DNA of 48,049 nucleotides, taken from IMG/VR virus record IMGVR_UViG_3300044492_000048, positions 1-48,049 of that record; one strand, written 5' to 3'. Origin of the DNA: a virus. Below are positions 14,769 through 28,218 of the stretch, piece by piece (position 1 is the stretch's first letter; each line of letters starts with the position of its first letter). Made by a program: the position numbers and the translations under genes. The notes beneath the pieces are model-generated. The model searched no databases, had not been told where the DNA came from, and saw only the letters and a list, made by a program, of their open reading frames with translations.

Positions 14769-16334
14769 ATGCCTGTGAGTTTTGCCAATATTCCCGCCAA
14801 CTGGCGGCTCCCGCTTTATTGGGTCGAGGTTGATCCCTCCAAGGCGGGCCTCTGGACTATTCGCCAGCCGGCGCTTCTCGTCGGCATCATGACTGATGAC
14901 GGCATTGGCGTTCCTGATGTTGCGATCCCGATCGGGACGCAGGCTCAGGCCGACAAGCAATTCGGCCAGGGCTCGCATCTTGCAAACATGTTCGCGGCGT
15001 TCTTCGCCAATAACTTCGCGCATGAGGTTTGGGGCCTTCCGCTCGCAGAGCCCACCGGCGGCACCGCAGCGACCGGCAAGATCACGGTGACGGTCGACGC
15101 CGGCGGTCACGAGGCCGGCACCATCCATCTCTACATTGCCGGCCAGCATGTGCCGGTGAACATTGGCGCTGACGATACGCTCAATGAGATCAATGTCGCG
15201 ATCTCGGCGGCGATCAACGAGAATTTCGATCTGCCGGTGACATCAGTTGGCGGTCCCGCTGACGTGACGCTGACGTGCAACTGGGCCGGCACCAGCGGTA
15301 ACGACATTGACGTTCGCGATAGCTACTACGGCCGCGTTGGCTCCGAGGAGCTGCCGAAGGGCATCACTATCGCTTATGACACGATGGGGATGCTGTCGGG
15401 TGGTGCCGGCGTTCCTGAGATGGATGACGCAATCGCCAATCTTGGCGAGCGCAACTTCGAATACGTTGCAATGCCATTCACCGATTCCACTTCGTTGATG
15501 GCATGGAACCTAGAATACGGCTTCACCGACACCGGACGATGGGGCTGGATGCGTCAACTCTACGGCCATGTGTTCTCGGCCAAGCGTGGCGACTACGCCA
15601 GCATGATCCTGTTTGGCGAGACGCAGAACTCAGGCACGATGTCGATTATGGGCGTCGAGCTGGCAAGTCCGTCTCCGGTCTACGAGTGGACGGCGGCTTA
15701 TGCGGCGAAGGCCGCTCGAGGTCTCACCAACGATCCGGCTCGTCCGCTCCAGACGTTGACGTTGACCGGCATTCTTTCGGCGCCTCTGCACGAGCGCTTT
15801 AATCGGGGGGAGCTCAATACGCTCGCCGGCTACGGCATCGCAACGCAGGAAGTCGGCGGCGAAGGCGTGATGATCCTTCGGGAAACGACGACGTACCAGT
15901 TGAACCTCTACGCTCAGAGCGACGACGCTTATGAGTTGGTGACGACGCTGGCGACGCTCGCTCGGTTGCTGCGTAATCAGCGCCAGGCGATCACGTCGAA
16001 ATTCCCGCGTCACAAGCTGGCGAATGACGGCACCCGCTTCGGCCCTGGCCAGGCGATCGTCACTCCCGGCATCCTCAAGGCTGAGTTGGTCGCGGAGTAT
16101 CGCCAGGACGAGTACAACGGCCTGGTCGAGGACACTCGCTCGTTCAAGAACAACCTCCTGGTCGAGCGCGATCCGAACAACCCGAACCGCGTCAACGTTC
16201 TGTACCCGCCGGATCTGATCAATCAGCTCCGCGTGTTCGCGGTGCTCGCACAATTCAGACTCCAGTACGATAGAGGTGTCGATCGCGATATCGGCGACGC
16301 CGGCGTTCGTCTCGCAGCGGGTGGCGCCGGCTAA
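14769..16334 (+). CDS. Contractile tail sheath protein (Mu gpL-like)
   Basis: This 521-residue protein shows the Mu gpL-type sheath pattern. It starts MPVSFANIPANWRLPLYWVEVD, has PALLVGIMT near 36-44, TQAQADKQFGQGSHLANM about 58-75, an Ig-like insert, and a C-terminal half containing QTLTLTGILSAP, TYQLN and FRLQYDRGVDRDIGDAGVRL. Mu gpL is about 495 residues, so length agrees. Sheath identity implies a myovirus with a contractile tail. AAAAAGGAG precedes the ATG. Confidence 0.95.
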   Translation: MPVSFANIPANWRLPLYWVEVDPSKAGLWTIRQPALLVGIMTDDGIGVPDVAIPIGTQAQADKQFGQGSHLANMFAAFFANNFAHEVWGLPLAEPTGGTAATGKITVTVDAGGHEAGTIHLYIAGQHVPVNIGADDTLNEINVAISAAINENFDLPVTSVGGPADVTLTCNWAGTSGNDIDVRDSYYGRVGSEELPKGITIAYDTMGMLSGGAGVPEMDDAIANLGERNFEYVAMPFTDSTSLMAWNLEYGFTDTGRWGWMRQLYGHVFSAKRGDYASMILFGETQNSGTMSIMGVELASPSPVYEWTAAYAAKAARGLTNDPARPLQTLTLTGILSAPLHERFNRGELNTLAGYGIATQEVGGEGVMILRETTTYQLNLYAQSDDAYELVTTLATLARLLRNQRQAITSKFPRHKLANDGTRFGPGQAIVTPGILKAELVAEYRQDEYNGLVEDTRSFKNNLLVERDPNNPNRVNVLYPPDLINQLRVFAVLAQFRLQYDRGVDRDIGDAGVRLAAGGAG

Positions 16335-16384
16335 CGCCGGCACTTCCTTCTCTTCACCCATTTCAAATTCAAGGAGACTGAACA

Positions 16385-16786
16385 ATGGCACAACGGTTTG
16401 CAGGCATCGCGTACCTCTATGTAGGTTCGCAGATGATGGCGCTGCGGGGCAACTTCACGGTGAGCCCGTCGCCAGTCGAGCGCACGATGATCGCCGGCCA
16501 GGACGGCGTTCATGGTTATCAGGAGCTGCCGCGCGTCCCCTTTATCGAGGGCGACATCTCGACAACGCGCGGCCTCGCTCTCGAGGATCTCGACGGCGCC
16601 ACCGACGTGAATGTCGTGGCCCAGCTCGCCAATGGTTGGCAATACTCATTGATTGGTGCAACGTGCAAGGCTGCACTGGAAGCCAACGCGCGCGACGGTC
16701 AGGTTCGCGTGCGGTGGGAAGGTCTCTGGTGCGAGGAAATGCCGATCGACAATCCGGTCTCGCCGATCCGGCAGGCCGCCAGATAA
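16385..16786 (+). CDS. Tail tube protein (Mu gpM-like)
   Basis: This 133-residue protein follows the sheath gene. It contains YVGSQMMALRGNFTVSPSPV and DGVHGYQELPRVPFIEGDIS, the standard pattern of Mu-like tube proteins that form the inner tube hexamers. AAGGAG lies 8-13 nt upstream of the ATG. It is encoded directly before the tail assembly chaperone pair, the usual order. Confidence 0.93.
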   Translation: MAQRFAGIAYLYVGSQMMALRGNFTVSPSPVERTMIAGQDGVHGYQELPRVPFIEGDISTTRGLALEDLDGATDVNVVAQLANGWQYSLIGATCKAALEANARDGQVRVRWEGLWCEEMPIDNPVSPIRQAAR

Positions 16787-16798
16787 AACGGAGAGACA

Positions 16799-17209
16799 AT
16801 GAACAAGCCAAGCAAGCGGGAAGGGTTCGTCGGCAACGCCGAACCGCTCCCCGAAACACCGTCGGCGTCGTATATCGACAACGAGCCCGCCGACGTTGTA
16901 GATGAGCCGGTCAAGGAGCAGTGGCCGGTCAAGGTGCGGCTACTGCATCGAGGCGTTCGCCAGGGCGCTGAGACGGTGCATGAGTTGACGTTCAGGGAGC
17001 CGACCGGCGGCGACATCAATCGCTGCGGCAATCCATGCCACGTCAATCAGGACGGCGACGTTGTTATCCTCGAGCGCAAGATGACGACCATGATGTCCCA
17101 ACTCTCGGGCATCTTGCCGCCGTTCATCGAAGCGATGGACCCCCGCGATTGGAATAGCTGCGCCTATAGGCTGCGCGGTTTTTTTATTCCGGACCCGACG
17201 GCCTGGTAG
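16799..17209 (+). CDS. Tail assembly chaperone, zero-frame product (Mu gp41 / P2 gpE type)
   Basis: This 136-residue protein has a disordered acidic N-terminus and a domain beginning PVKVRLLHRGVRQGAETVHE and ending in PPFIEAMDPRDW near 117-118, the form of Mu-type tail assembly proteins. It ends shortly after a 7-T run at 17179-17185. A -1 shift there continues into a 61-codon extension (see fusion product). The protein binds the tape measure protein before tube assembly and is absent from virions in the known systems. Confidence 0.92.
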   Translation: MNKPSKREGFVGNAEPLPETPSASYIDNEPADVVDEPVKEQWPVKVRLLHRGVRQGAETVHELTFREPTGGDINRCGNPCHVNQDGDVVILERKMTTMMSQLSGILPPFIEAMDPRDWNSCAYRLRGFFIPDPTAW

Positions 17210-17370
17210 CTGAAGGCGTTCTGGATTGTTATCGGCTGGCTAATTTCTACAAGATCTCGCCGACAACTTTTCTAGACATGCCGTTGTCAGAGGTACGCAC
17301 TCACTTGGTGCGGACCATTGAGCTGTCGCATCAGTTGAAGCGCGAGAGGGCATCGCAAGACGATGGCTGA
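16799..17370 (+). CDS. Tail assembly chaperone, -1 frameshift fusion product
   Basis: Reading 129 codons in frame 0 to the end of T TTT TTT, slipping back one base and continuing gives 190 residues. The extension starts YSGPDGLVAEGVLDCYRLAN and ends at TGA 17368-17370, overlapping the tape measure ATG (17363). It has no start codon of its own in a useful position, so it would be missed by ordinary gene calling. The arrangement matches the known chaperone pairs of lambda (G/GT), P2 (E/E') and Mu. Confidence 0.88.
17179..17185 (+). promoter_or_regulatory. Programmed -1 ribosomal frameshift site, T TTT TTT
   Basis: The zero-frame codons are GGT TTT TTT ATT, so the heptamer T TTT TTT obeys the X XXY YYZ rule exactly. 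Upstream, CTGCGCGG offers local GC-rich context. Downstream the -1 frame remains open for 61 codons up to the tape measure start, while the zero frame stops 21 nt after the site. Confidence 0.9.
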
Positions 17371-20300
17371 GTTTGAGGAACTCCGGCTTACGGTGTCCCT
17401 CGTAGATAATGCATCTACGGGGTTGCAACGGCTACGCGCGGAAATCGGTCAGCTCACAACAGTCACAAATTCGTTAATCACCGGCGTCAAAGACGGCACG
17501 ACGGCGCTAACGAATTTCGGGAACGCATCGCAGACGGCGGCGCCTCAGATCCGGTCTGTGAATGCCAGGTTGCGCGAGCTGGAACGTGCGGCATCCGATA
17601 CGACCCGCGCGCTCGCCAACATGGCCACGACGGCGCAGCAAGGCCTGGCCGGCATGCCGCAGATGGCGCTGTCGTTCTGGGATGCCTCGCGCGGTGTCAG
17701 TACGTTGGCGGCCGGCATGTCGTCCGTTGGGCCGGCTGCGAGTACGGCGGTCCTGGCGCTCGGCGGCATAGCAGTAGGCGTCCTGGCCATTGGCGCCGCC
17801 GTCATAGCTTACGGCGTCTCGGCGTTTCGCATGGCCAAGGAGATGGACGAGCTCAACCGCGTATCGAAAACGCTGGGCATGAGCTTCGGCGAGCTGAAGA
17901 GCGCGCAAGACCAGGCGGCGTCAGTTGGCGTAGCTTCTGAAGCGGTGGTCCGAAATTTCCAAGGCATCCAACAAGCGCAGCTCGATCTCTTCAAGGCCAA
18001 CTCGCAGCTAAAGCAGAAGCTGTTGGCCGAAGGCGTCAGCGAGCAATGGATCATCGAGTTCGCGAAGGCCGACCCGACTGCCGCTTCCAACATGATCGGG
18101 GAGTTCGCCAAGCGGCTAGAGAAGTCGATGATCGACGCCGGCGCCATGCCGTCCCTGGCGCATTCGATGGCGAAGGAATTTGGCGCGAATTTCAAAGTCG
18201 ACATCGATAATCTGCCGAAGCTCACGCCGATCACGCCTGAAGCCGCCGCCGACATGGAGCGGATCAAGGTTCTCAGTGCGGAGGTTATGGACATCTGGAA
18301 TCCGCTCAGCGTGAAGCTCGAGCGGATTACGTTGGAGGGCTTGAAGGTTGGGTTGCCGCTGCTCGTCAAGGTGCTCGAGCATTCAGACGGCATCATCAGG
18401 CAGATCAAGCTCGAGATGGATACGGTCGCGGCGGTTTTCAAAGCGATCAAGTTCACCTTCAACATGATCATGCATCCGATCGATACGTTCACGAAGTTGA
18501 ACAACGATCAGGATACCAAAGACAAAATAGTCGATGCGCTCGATCCGGCAATCAGGCGCCATCTGGGCCAGTTGCGGCCAGGCGAGAAGGGGTACGTTCC
18601 GCCGACGGCGCCTGCAACGGCGCCAGCGCCAGCGGCGCCGGCAACGGCGGCGCCCCTTGGTTTTATGGGCGGCGGTTCAAGTCGCAGCCGCCAGAATGAT
18701 CTTCCGTCATCAGGCGATCGGAGAGAGGAAAGCGAGGCGCATCGCGAGGCCTGGGCTAGCTTCCGTCGATCGGAAAATATCGAGGACCGCAGGGATCAGG
18801 TCTACGACGAAAGCGCCACCAAGACCGGCGCACTGACGGCGCAGCTCGCACGGCTGAACGCATTTTTCGATCGTAGGGAAGCCGAAGCGATCGGCGGCGC
18901 CGGTGGTCCTGGTGGCGGCGGCATGGGCCTGTTTAGTGGCGGCACTGGCGGCGGCGGCGGTCTTGGCGGTTACGGCGGCATCACTGGCGGCGGTGGGTAT
19001 AGCGGCGGCGGTGGAAATTACGGCGGCAGTAGCCGAAGCGGCAGCGGTGGCGGCAATAGCAGCGGCAGCGGTCGTGACGACTCGACGCCGCCCAGCGGCG
19101 GTAACAACGCAAAAGATTCCAGCGGCAAGTTCGTTGACCCCGGAGAGCTGAAAGGCTCAGGCCCGCACGGCAAGCTGAACAGTGATGCGCTCTACAAGAA
19201 TTTGTATAACAACGTCCCTGATGAGCTGATCGGGAAAGTCCCGAAGGATGGTGCGCGCTTCGGTATCACGACTGGCTCGCGCGAGGAGTGGGCGAAGCTG
19301 CAATATAAGCTGGCCCAACAGGAGAGCAGCGGCTCGACTACGCCAGGTTCTGAAGCTGGTCATACCGGGACCGCCGGCCTCTACCAGATGGAAGCGAAAG
19401 ACTTGGAGAACTGGGGCGGCAACGGCGCCGTCACCGATCCGCACGCTCAGATCAGGGCGATGAACAACGTCTTTCGGAAGAACATCATTCGAGACGACGC
19501 GATTGGTGGCCAGGATAGTTGGCCGGGGCGATCGAACTACGGAGCAGGCGCATACTTCGGCCCGCTTCGCGATGCCGGCGTCAATCGCGGCGTCATTGCA
19601 AAGCATGAAAGAGAAGGCGCGGCCGTAGCCGCGCGAAATCAGGCGCCGGCGGCGACAGATACGCAGACCGCAGGAGCTGGCGCTATCACCGGCACGTCGA
19701 CAACGGCCGGCAAGAACCCCGATGGTTCTGAGTTTCCGGCGAGGGTGCAGGCTGTCGGTGGTGGCGATCCAAGTGCCTTCATTACGCATCACACCGGCGG
19801 CGGTGGCGGCGTCGCAGGCGTGCAGAATACACTAAGGCAGCGCGGTCTCGGCGTTCAGTATGTGATGGATCAAAACGGCAACGTCGTTGCGACGGGCGGT
19901 CCTGGCGCATCGCACATGAGGAATGCCGGCATCTACGGTAGAGGCGGCGTTAAGGTTGCGGACTTTCCGGAGGGAGATCCCAGGCGTGGTCTCTCGAATG
20001 CGAACGTCGTCGGCATGGAGATCATCGCCAGTGACGATCCGCACGTCAGACAAGTTCAGGCGGAATCGTATGCGAAGTTCATGGCCGCTCGATACCCGAC
20101 AACTCGTATTTTTGGGCACGGCGAAGTCAACGTAGGTCACAAAGAAAAAGATGAGGGGATAACGGCGAAGTTAGCGGCGCTGAAGCTTCGCGAGCTGAAT
20201 GCGCAGGCGGCGGCGAGGGCAGCAACAAATCCGGTTGCGACTAATTCCAACATTCCGGAGCTGAAGCAGGATAACGAAAAGAATAAAGGCCGGGGGCCGA

Positions 20301-20505
20301 CGATCGAGCGGGCGGAGATTGATCGTGCGGCAACGTCAACGGCCAACAAGCCGACGGTCAAGGGCGGGCTCAAGGCGGATGTCGAGGCGCCATCCGGCAC
20401 CAAAGTCGAAGTCGAAGGCAAGGGCGCCTTCAAGAATACCGAGACAACGAGGTCAACGTCTGTGATGTCGAAAGACACTGCTGAAAAATTGCTGGCGACA
20501 AACTG

Positions 20506-20506
<1 letters not shown>
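17363..20506 (+). CDS. Tape measure protein 1 with lytic transglycosylase-like and amidase domains
   Basis: This protein has 1047 residues. The N-terminal third is helical with a hydrophobic segment (AVLALGGIAVGVLAIGAAVI, about 130-150) typical of tape measures. A Gly/Ser-rich low-complexity linker runs from about 515 to 590. An SLT-like domain lies at about 610-745, with AQQESSG (catalytic Glu near 653) and GTAGLYQMEAKDL. An N-acetylmuramoyl-L-alanine amidase (amidase_2/PGRP type) lies at about 800-945, with FITHHTGG (about 808, zinc His) and RIFGHGEVNVGHKEKDEG (zinc His, acid). The tail tip thus carries two wall-cutting activities for entry. It is paralogous to the next gene over its first about 330 residues. 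The ATG overlaps the chaperone extension. Confidence 0.93.
18895..19075 (+). repeat. Gly-rich low-complexity tract in tape measure 1
   Basis: About 60 codons dominated by GGC/GGT, encoding GGxGG, YGG and SGSGGG units. It forms a flexible linker between the tape measure body and the hydrolase domains. It is simple-sequence DNA prone to length change. Confidence 0.8.
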
Positions 20507-23265
<2,759 letters not shown>

Positions 23266-23267
23266 AA

Positions 23268-24056
23268 ATGCCACCAGTAATCCCGATCGGGCCGCCGGCC
23301 CCGCCGCAAAACTCACAGCCGGTCGCTTCAGGCAAAGGCCTGAAGCCGTCGCGCGCGACCAAGATCCTCGAGCTCGAGTCCGGCATCGCCTGGCGCGGCC
23401 GGTGGATGCCGGCCAGGTTTCGTGATGCCCGTTTTCATGTCGACAGCGGCGTTCGCGAATCCGGCCGGCGGATCGTGCCGCATGAGTATCCCAAGAAGGA
23501 TGTGCCTTACGCCGAGGACATGGGCCGGCGTGCCCGTGAGTTCACGGTGCGCGGTTATATCGTGGCCTACCCCCGTGACGGCCAGGGCGATCTGCAAAAG
23601 AAGAACTACATTCCGGCGCGCGATAAGCTGATCGAGGCGCTCGAATCCGACGGGCCGGCAACGCTTCAATTGCCGCTGCTCGGCATCATGAACGTCGCTT
23701 GCACGCGATACCGCGTCACCGAGGAAAATCGCGCCGGCGGCTACTGCGTTTTCGACATGAGCTTTGTCGAGTACGGCAAGCCGCCGCTGAGCGGTGCCAG
23801 GAATAGCAAGGCCGGTGTCGAGTACGCAGAGACCCAGCTCAACGCGGCCGGGATTGCTAACGACGAGGCTAAGCTGAAGGAAGCTCATAACGTACCGACG
23901 CCTGAGACCCCGCCAGAGACTTTTCTCAATGACACTTACGCCGCCATGGCCGCCGGCGCCGCAAGGGCGCAAGCTGCCCTTGGCCGTACAAACACCGGAG
24001 CGTCGATCCCTGCTTCGCTATTAGCTGCACTGGCGGCCAGCCGGGGGCCCCAATGA
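23268..24056 (+). CDS. Mu gpN-like baseplate protein, N-terminal part (DNA_circ_N domain)
   Basis: This 262-residue protein begins with a Pro-rich tail, then SGIAWRGRWMPARFRDARFHVD and GRRIVPHEYPKKDVPYAEDM, the signature of the 'DNA circularization' N-terminal domain of Mu gpN (gp43), a baseplate/tail protein. The middle (RAREFTVRGYIVAYPRDGQG … LIEALESDGPATLQLPLLG) continues the match. It stops at 24056, where a new frame (24053) carries the C-terminal half. The two together sum to 487 residues, close to the 491 of Mu gp43, so the gene is split. Confidence 0.9.
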   Translation: MPPVIPIGPPAPPQNSQPVASGKGLKPSRATKILELESGIAWRGRWMPARFRDARFHVDSGVRESGRRIVPHEYPKKDVPYAEDMGRRAREFTVRGYIVAYPRDGQGDLQKKNYIPARDKLIEALESDGPATLQLPLLGIMNVACTRYRVTEENRAGGYCVFDMSFVEYGKPPLSGARNSKAGVEYAETQLNAAGIANDEAKLKEAHNVPTPETPPETFLNDTYAAMAAGAARAQAALGRTNTGASIPASLLAALAASRGPQ

Positions 24057-24730
24057 TACCGATCGGCGAAGTTCGCGAAGCAAAGAGAATCGTTATTCTT
24101 GCGGCCGACTTGCTGCTGGCTACGTCGAATGACCAGAAGATGGGGCAAGGGGCTTCGCAACTCCGTCGTGCCTGCGGTGATCTAAAGGCTCACGCCGAAC
24201 AGTTCATCACTGCGAACCTGGCCTCGAGGGCGTTGGTCACCTGTTTCATGCTGGCGCGGGTGACCGGCGGCACGTTAAGCGAGTTCAATCACATTCGTGA
24301 AAAGATCCTCGCGGAAAGCGCCGTCTCGCTGGTGGCGGTGTTGCTAAAGAACAGATGCATTAGTTGCAGCCTGCAACAGATGTCCTTGATAATTTCCACG
24401 GCGACATTTGCCAGCCGCGAAGATGTCGACAAAGTCCGTAGCGAGATCAATGGTGCATTCGACCAGGCCGAGGAAGTTGCGGCCGACGAAATGGCGCAAG
24501 AGGTCTACTTCGCCATGATCTCACTGCATGCGGCGATCACCTTTCATTTGTACGAGACGGCTCGTCCGTTGCCGCAGATGCTAAGCTACAAGTTTTTCTC
24601 GGGGATGCCGACGCTGCTCATCTCGCAGCGTTTGTATGACACCGGCGCCAGGGCGGATGAACTGCGCGAAGAGAATAAGGTTGTCCATCCGGCCTTCGCG
24701 GCTCGTGAGGGCAAGGCGCTGGCGTTCTAA
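24053..24730 (+). CDS. Mu gpN-like baseplate protein, C-terminal part
   Basis: This 225-residue, mostly helical protein ends LISQRLYDTGARADELREEN and then VVHPAFAAREGKALAF, the same ending pattern (SLYGDASRADEL…N…HP.F) as the C-terminus of full-length Mu gpN homologues. The ATG overlaps the stop of the N-terminal half (ATGA), so the halves are translationally coupled and could reassociate in the baseplate. It contains unusual cysteines (CISC). A split by frameshift followed by new start/stop evolution is the simplest explanation. Confidence 0.8.
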   Translation: MIPIGEVREAKRIVILAADLLLATSNDQKMGQGASQLRRACGDLKAHAEQFITANLASRALVTCFMLARVTGGTLSEFNHIREKILAESAVSLVAVLLKNRCISCSLQQMSLIISTATFASREDVDKVRSEINGAFDQAEEVAADEMAQEVYFAMISLHAAITFHLYETARPLPQMLSYKFFSGMPTLLISQRLYDTGARADELREENKVVHPAFAAREGKALAF

Positions 24731-25902
24731 TGCCAAATCCGCAAGAGATCGCAGAGCTAAACGTCAGCGGCGTGGCCTACCAGGACTGGGAATCGGTCTA
24801 CGTTCAGCATCGGTGGCAACAAGGCTGGCCGACGTTTCGCTTCACGGCGACCGAGAAGGAAGTGCCGCAGTTATACACCGATCTCAAGTTCAAGCCTGGC
24901 GATCCCTGCACGATCAATCTTGGCGGCCAGCTCGCAGTCACCGGGATCATCACCAATCGCCAGGTCGCTTACACCGCGACTGAACACGGTATTCAGTTGT
25001 CCGGCGTCGGCAAGCAGTGGGCCGCCGTCAAGTCGAGTGTCCCGCTCGACAAGGGCATGAGTAATTTCGACAACATGACGCCTGAAGAGGCGATCAAGAA
25101 AGCGGTTTTTCAGGTCCAAGGTTCTCTGAAAGTTATCGGTACGGTCGACGCCACCAAGCTAGAACGGCTGCAAGCAAACCCAGGTGAGCTGACGTGGGAC
25201 TTCTCCGATCGTGTTGCGCGGATGGGCCTGGCCTCGATGGGATCGGATCATCTCGGCAATGTCTTGCTGATTGGCGATCACTCGTACCCGACCACCCAGG
25301 AGCTGATCGAGGGCGAGAACATTTTGAAAATGCAATGCGTGTTTTCCAACGAGCAGATGTCGAGCGAGTACGCGGTGAACGGGCAGTTCGCCGTCACCGA
25401 TGAAAAGACAATGGCGCAGGCAGCCGAAGTGAGGGCCAAGGCGACCGGCGTCATGACAGGCGTTTACAAGTATCTCGGCATTCCACTCGAACAGCCGGCG
25501 AAGGACCAGGCACAGGCGCAGAAGCGGGCGAATTACGAGGCGCTGCAAGCCGACGGCACGCAAGTCGTCGCCAACGTCACGGTGCAGGGCTGGCTTCGGG
25601 ACGGCGTCAACCTCTGGCGCTGTGGCGATATCGTCCTGATCAATTCGCCGATGTGCCCGCTGAACCTGGCGATGAAGATCCAGACCGCGACGTTCGCCCA
25701 GGACAGCCGTGCCGGCACGACGACGCAGCTCGAGTGCGTTCTGCCGTGGAAATTGGGGCAGCGGAATTATGCCGGCGGCAATCCGAAGGCCGGCGAGACG
25801 ACAGACTTTCCGAAACCGGATGCGGCAACAATGCCACCGTTGCAGCCTGGCACATCGGCGCCGGTGTTGCCGCCTGAGTTAACTCCAAAGGGGCGAAGAT
25901 AA
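24730..25902 (+). CDS. Baseplate hub protein (Mu gp44 / P2 gpD-like)
   Basis: This 390-residue protein matches Mu gp44 (about 379 residues), the T4 gp27-like hub. It has an N-terminal strand-rich domain ([16 protein letters not shown]), LQLSGVGKQ-like segments, [16 protein letters not shown] near 138-153 and a C-terminal part with [26 protein letters not shown] overlap connects it to the previous gene and another to the spike gene. Its hub trimer would hold the spike at the baseplate centre. Confidence 0.92.
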   Translation: MPNPQEIAELNVSGVAYQDWESVYVQHRWQQGWPTFRFTATEKEVPQLYTDLKFKPGDPCTINLGGQLAVTGIITNRQVAYTATEHGIQLSGVGKQWAAVKSSVPLDKGMSNFDNMTPEEAIKKAVFQVQGSLKVIGTVDATKLERLQANPGELTWDFSDRVARMGLASMGSDHLGNVLLIGDHSYPTTQELIEGENILKMQCVFSNEQMSSEYAVNGQFAVTDEKTMAQAAEVRAKATGVMTGVYKYLGIPLEQPAKDQAQAQKRANYEALQADGTQVVANVTVQGWLRDGVNLWRCGDIVLINSPMCPLNLAMKIQTATFAQDSRAGTTTQLECVLPWKLGQRNYAGGNPKAGETTDFPKPDAATMPPLQPGTSAPVLPPELTPKGRR

Positions 25903-28214
25903 TGCATCGGCAGTCACCGTTGACCGCAGGATATGTCGGCTACTCCAGTGGCGGCGCCCGTGCGCTGGTCGAGGAGATCAACGACAATCCGATGATGCAG
26001 GAAATGAAGGGCTCCTTCATGCACGGCGAAGCCCGTGAGAAGATCGAGAGCCCGCAGAACTATGGTTTCACGTCGGTCGTCAACAAGGCGACCAAAGGTA
26101 AGGACGGCACGATCGAGGAGTGCGCCGAAGCGTATATCAATTTCTTAGGTGGCAACCGCAGCTTTCCGGTCGCGGCGATAATGGACGATCGTCGATACCG
26201 TCTGAAGGAGTTGAAGCCTGGTGACGTTGCGATGTTCGATCACCATCAGCATCAACTGCATTTCAACAAGGACGGCGTTTTCCTCACCGGCCGCACCGAC
26301 AAGAAGGTGAAATTCCAGTTGGCCGATCCGCCGCAGGATTCGCAGAGCGGCGGCGGCAAGAGCGCCGAGGCGTTAGCGGCTGACGGCGACAGCTCGAGCT
26401 CGTCCGGCGGTGGCAACAAGAAGAAGGGCCAGAAGCAACGCTACGAGACCAAGGGCAAGCAGTATTACGAGATGACGAAGGATGCCACGACCCTGCATCA
26501 CGACCAGGCGATTGGCTACAAGACCGGGACGCACACATTTTCGCCGCCTGACGGCGCGGCTCTGAACGACGACGGCACGCCCAAGGCCGGCGGGCCGCTG
26601 GTCAAGATCATGGGCGACAAGTTCACCCAGGGCTTTGGCGAGTTCACCAAACAGGTCAGCGCGGCAACGCCGCAGCTCCCGCAACACCTCACGACCAAGG
26701 CCTACGTCGATGCTCTGTTTGCACTGGGAGGAGGTGGCGGCGGTGGACAGCCGGGGCCGCCAGGTCCGCAAGGTCCGCAAGGTGAGCCTGGCGAAGATGG
26801 CAACACCATCCTGTATGCCGCTCGCAACCCGACAGGGGAAGATGGCGTCGACGGCGATTCCTTCATCAACACCTCGACGGATTACTTTTTCGGCCCGAAG
26901 GCCGGCGGCTTGTGGCCGGTGGGCGTCTCGTTGATAGGGCCGAGAGGCGGGCAAGGTGCGCCAGGTGCAGTAGGCCCGATGGGCCCGCAGGGTATCCAGG
27001 GCGTCAAGGGCGATACCGGCGCGACCGGCGCTCAGGGTCCGAAGGGCGACACCGGCGCGCAGGGCCCTGTCGGTGCTGCGAGCACCGTGCCAGGGCCGCA
27101 AGGTGTGCAAGGTCCGCAGGGCGTCAAGGGCGATACAGGCGACGTGGGTCCGCAAGGCCCTGTTGGCGCCGCCGGCGCTGACAGCACGGTGCCGGGGCCG
27201 CAAGGACCGAAGGGCGACACCGGCGCGACTGGCGACACGGGCGCTCAAGGTGTCCAAGGCACGCAGGGGCCGAAGGGCGATCCAGGCCTTCAGGGCCCGC
27301 AAGGCATACAGGGGCCTCAGGGCATCCAGGGAGCCACCGGCAGCGGCGTTACGATGCAGGGCTCAGTTGCTACGGCCGCCGATCTGCCGCCCACAGGCAA
27401 CGCCCAGGGCGACGCCTACATCGTTCAGGAGGACGACAGTCTCTGGCTGTGGGATGGCGCCGCCTGGGTCAGCGGCGGCTCGATCCAAGGTCCGCAAGGT
27501 GCTCAGGGTCCGCAAGGCGTCAAGGGCGATACGGGTGCGGCCGGCGCGACAGGCGACCAGGGCATTCAAGGCGTGCAGGGGCCAGTCGGCGCGACGGGTG
27601 CCCAAGGCGCCAAAGGCGACACCGGAGCTGTGGGACCGCAAGGACCAGTTGGCGCGACTGGAGCTGATAGCACGGTGCCAGGTCCGGCGGGGCCGACAGG
27701 CGCTCAAGGACCGCAAGGCATTCAAGGCGTGAAGGGCGATAGCGGCGCCGTTGGTCCGCAAGGTCCGCAAGGCAATGACAGCACGGTGCCTGGGCCGGTG
27801 GGGCCTGCCGGCGCGCAGGGGCCGCAAGGCATCCCAGGAACGCCAGGCGCAACGGGTGCGCAAGGTCCGAAGGGTGATACCGGCTTGCAGGGGCCGCAGG
27901 GGCTACCTGGATCGACAGGCCCGCAGGGGCCGACCGGCCCGCAAGGACCGTCGGGCGTCGTCTTTGCGTCGGACGCGCCGCCGCTCACGCCGACTGACGG
28001 ATCGCTTTGGTTTGAATCAGATTCGGGCTCGCTTTTTTTCCGGTACTTCGATGGTAACAGTTCTCAGTGGGTCCAGGCGACGGCGATAACCAACACTGCG
28101 ACCACACGCGGCGCGCAAGATGAAATGATGGAGCTGCGCGCGATGGTGCGGCAACTTTCGATGCAGACCGCAGAGCTGCGCTCTGAGCTGGAAATACTGA
28201 AAGCGGGAAGATAA
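25902..28214 (+). CDS. Baseplate spike (Mu gp45-like) fused to a long collagen-like fibre
   Basis: This protein has 770 residues, while Mu gp45 has about 200. Residues 1-about 145 match the spike base ([35 protein letters not shown]). A Ser/Gly/Lys-rich linker follows, then a strand-rich spike segment to about 280. Residues about 283-685 are two long Gly-X-Y runs ([13 protein letters not shown] …) interrupted by two fibre modules ([10 protein letters not shown]…[10 protein letters not shown] and [20 protein letters not shown]). The end is an ESDSG…[10 protein letters not shown] module and a coiled coil ([19 protein letters not shown]). It is a spike that has swallowed a fibre gene, or a fibre that replaced the spike tip. 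Confidence 0.9.
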   Translation: MHRQSPLTAGYVGYSSGGARALVEEINDNPMMQEMKGSFMHGEAREKIESPQNYGFTSVVNKATKGKDGTIEECAEAYINFLGGNRSFPVAAIMDDRRYRLKELKPGDVAMFDHHQHQLHFNKDGVFLTGRTDKKVKFQLADPPQDSQSGGGKSAEALAADGDSSSSSGGGNKKKGQKQRYETKGKQYYEMTKDATTLHHDQAIGYKTGTHTFSPPDGAALNDDGTPKAGGPLVKIMGDKFTQGFGEFTKQVSAATPQLPQHLTTKAYVDALFALGGGGGGGQPGPPGPQGPQGEPGEDGNTILYAARNPTGEDGVDGDSFINTSTDYFFGPKAGGLWPVGVSLIGPRGGQGAPGAVGPMGPQGIQGVKGDTGATGAQGPKGDTGAQGPVGAASTVPGPQGVQGPQGVKGDTGDVGPQGPVGAAGADSTVPGPQGPKGDTGATGDTGAQGVQGTQGPKGDPGLQGPQGIQGPQGIQGATGSGVTMQGSVATAADLPPTGNAQGDAYIVQEDDSLWLWDGAAWVSGGSIQGPQGAQGPQGVKGDTGAAGATGDQGIQGVQGPVGATGAQGAKGDTGAVGPQGPVGATGADSTVPGPAGPTGAQGPQGIQGVKGDSGAVGPQGPQGNDSTVPGPVGPAGAQGPQGIPGTPGATGAQGPKGDTGLQGPQGLPGSTGPQGPTGPQGPSGVVFASDAPPLTPTDGSLWFESDSGSLFFRYFDGNSSQWVQATAITNTATTRGAQDEMMELRAMVRQLSMQTAELRSELEILKAGR

Positions 28215-28218
28215 GAAA

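Noticed and set aside
26373-27302. Antisense frames opposite the collagen-like fibre (309, 166 and 110 codons)
   Set aside because: They arise from the repeating GGN-CCN pattern, which stays open on several frames, and contain only Ala/Arg/Leu repeats.
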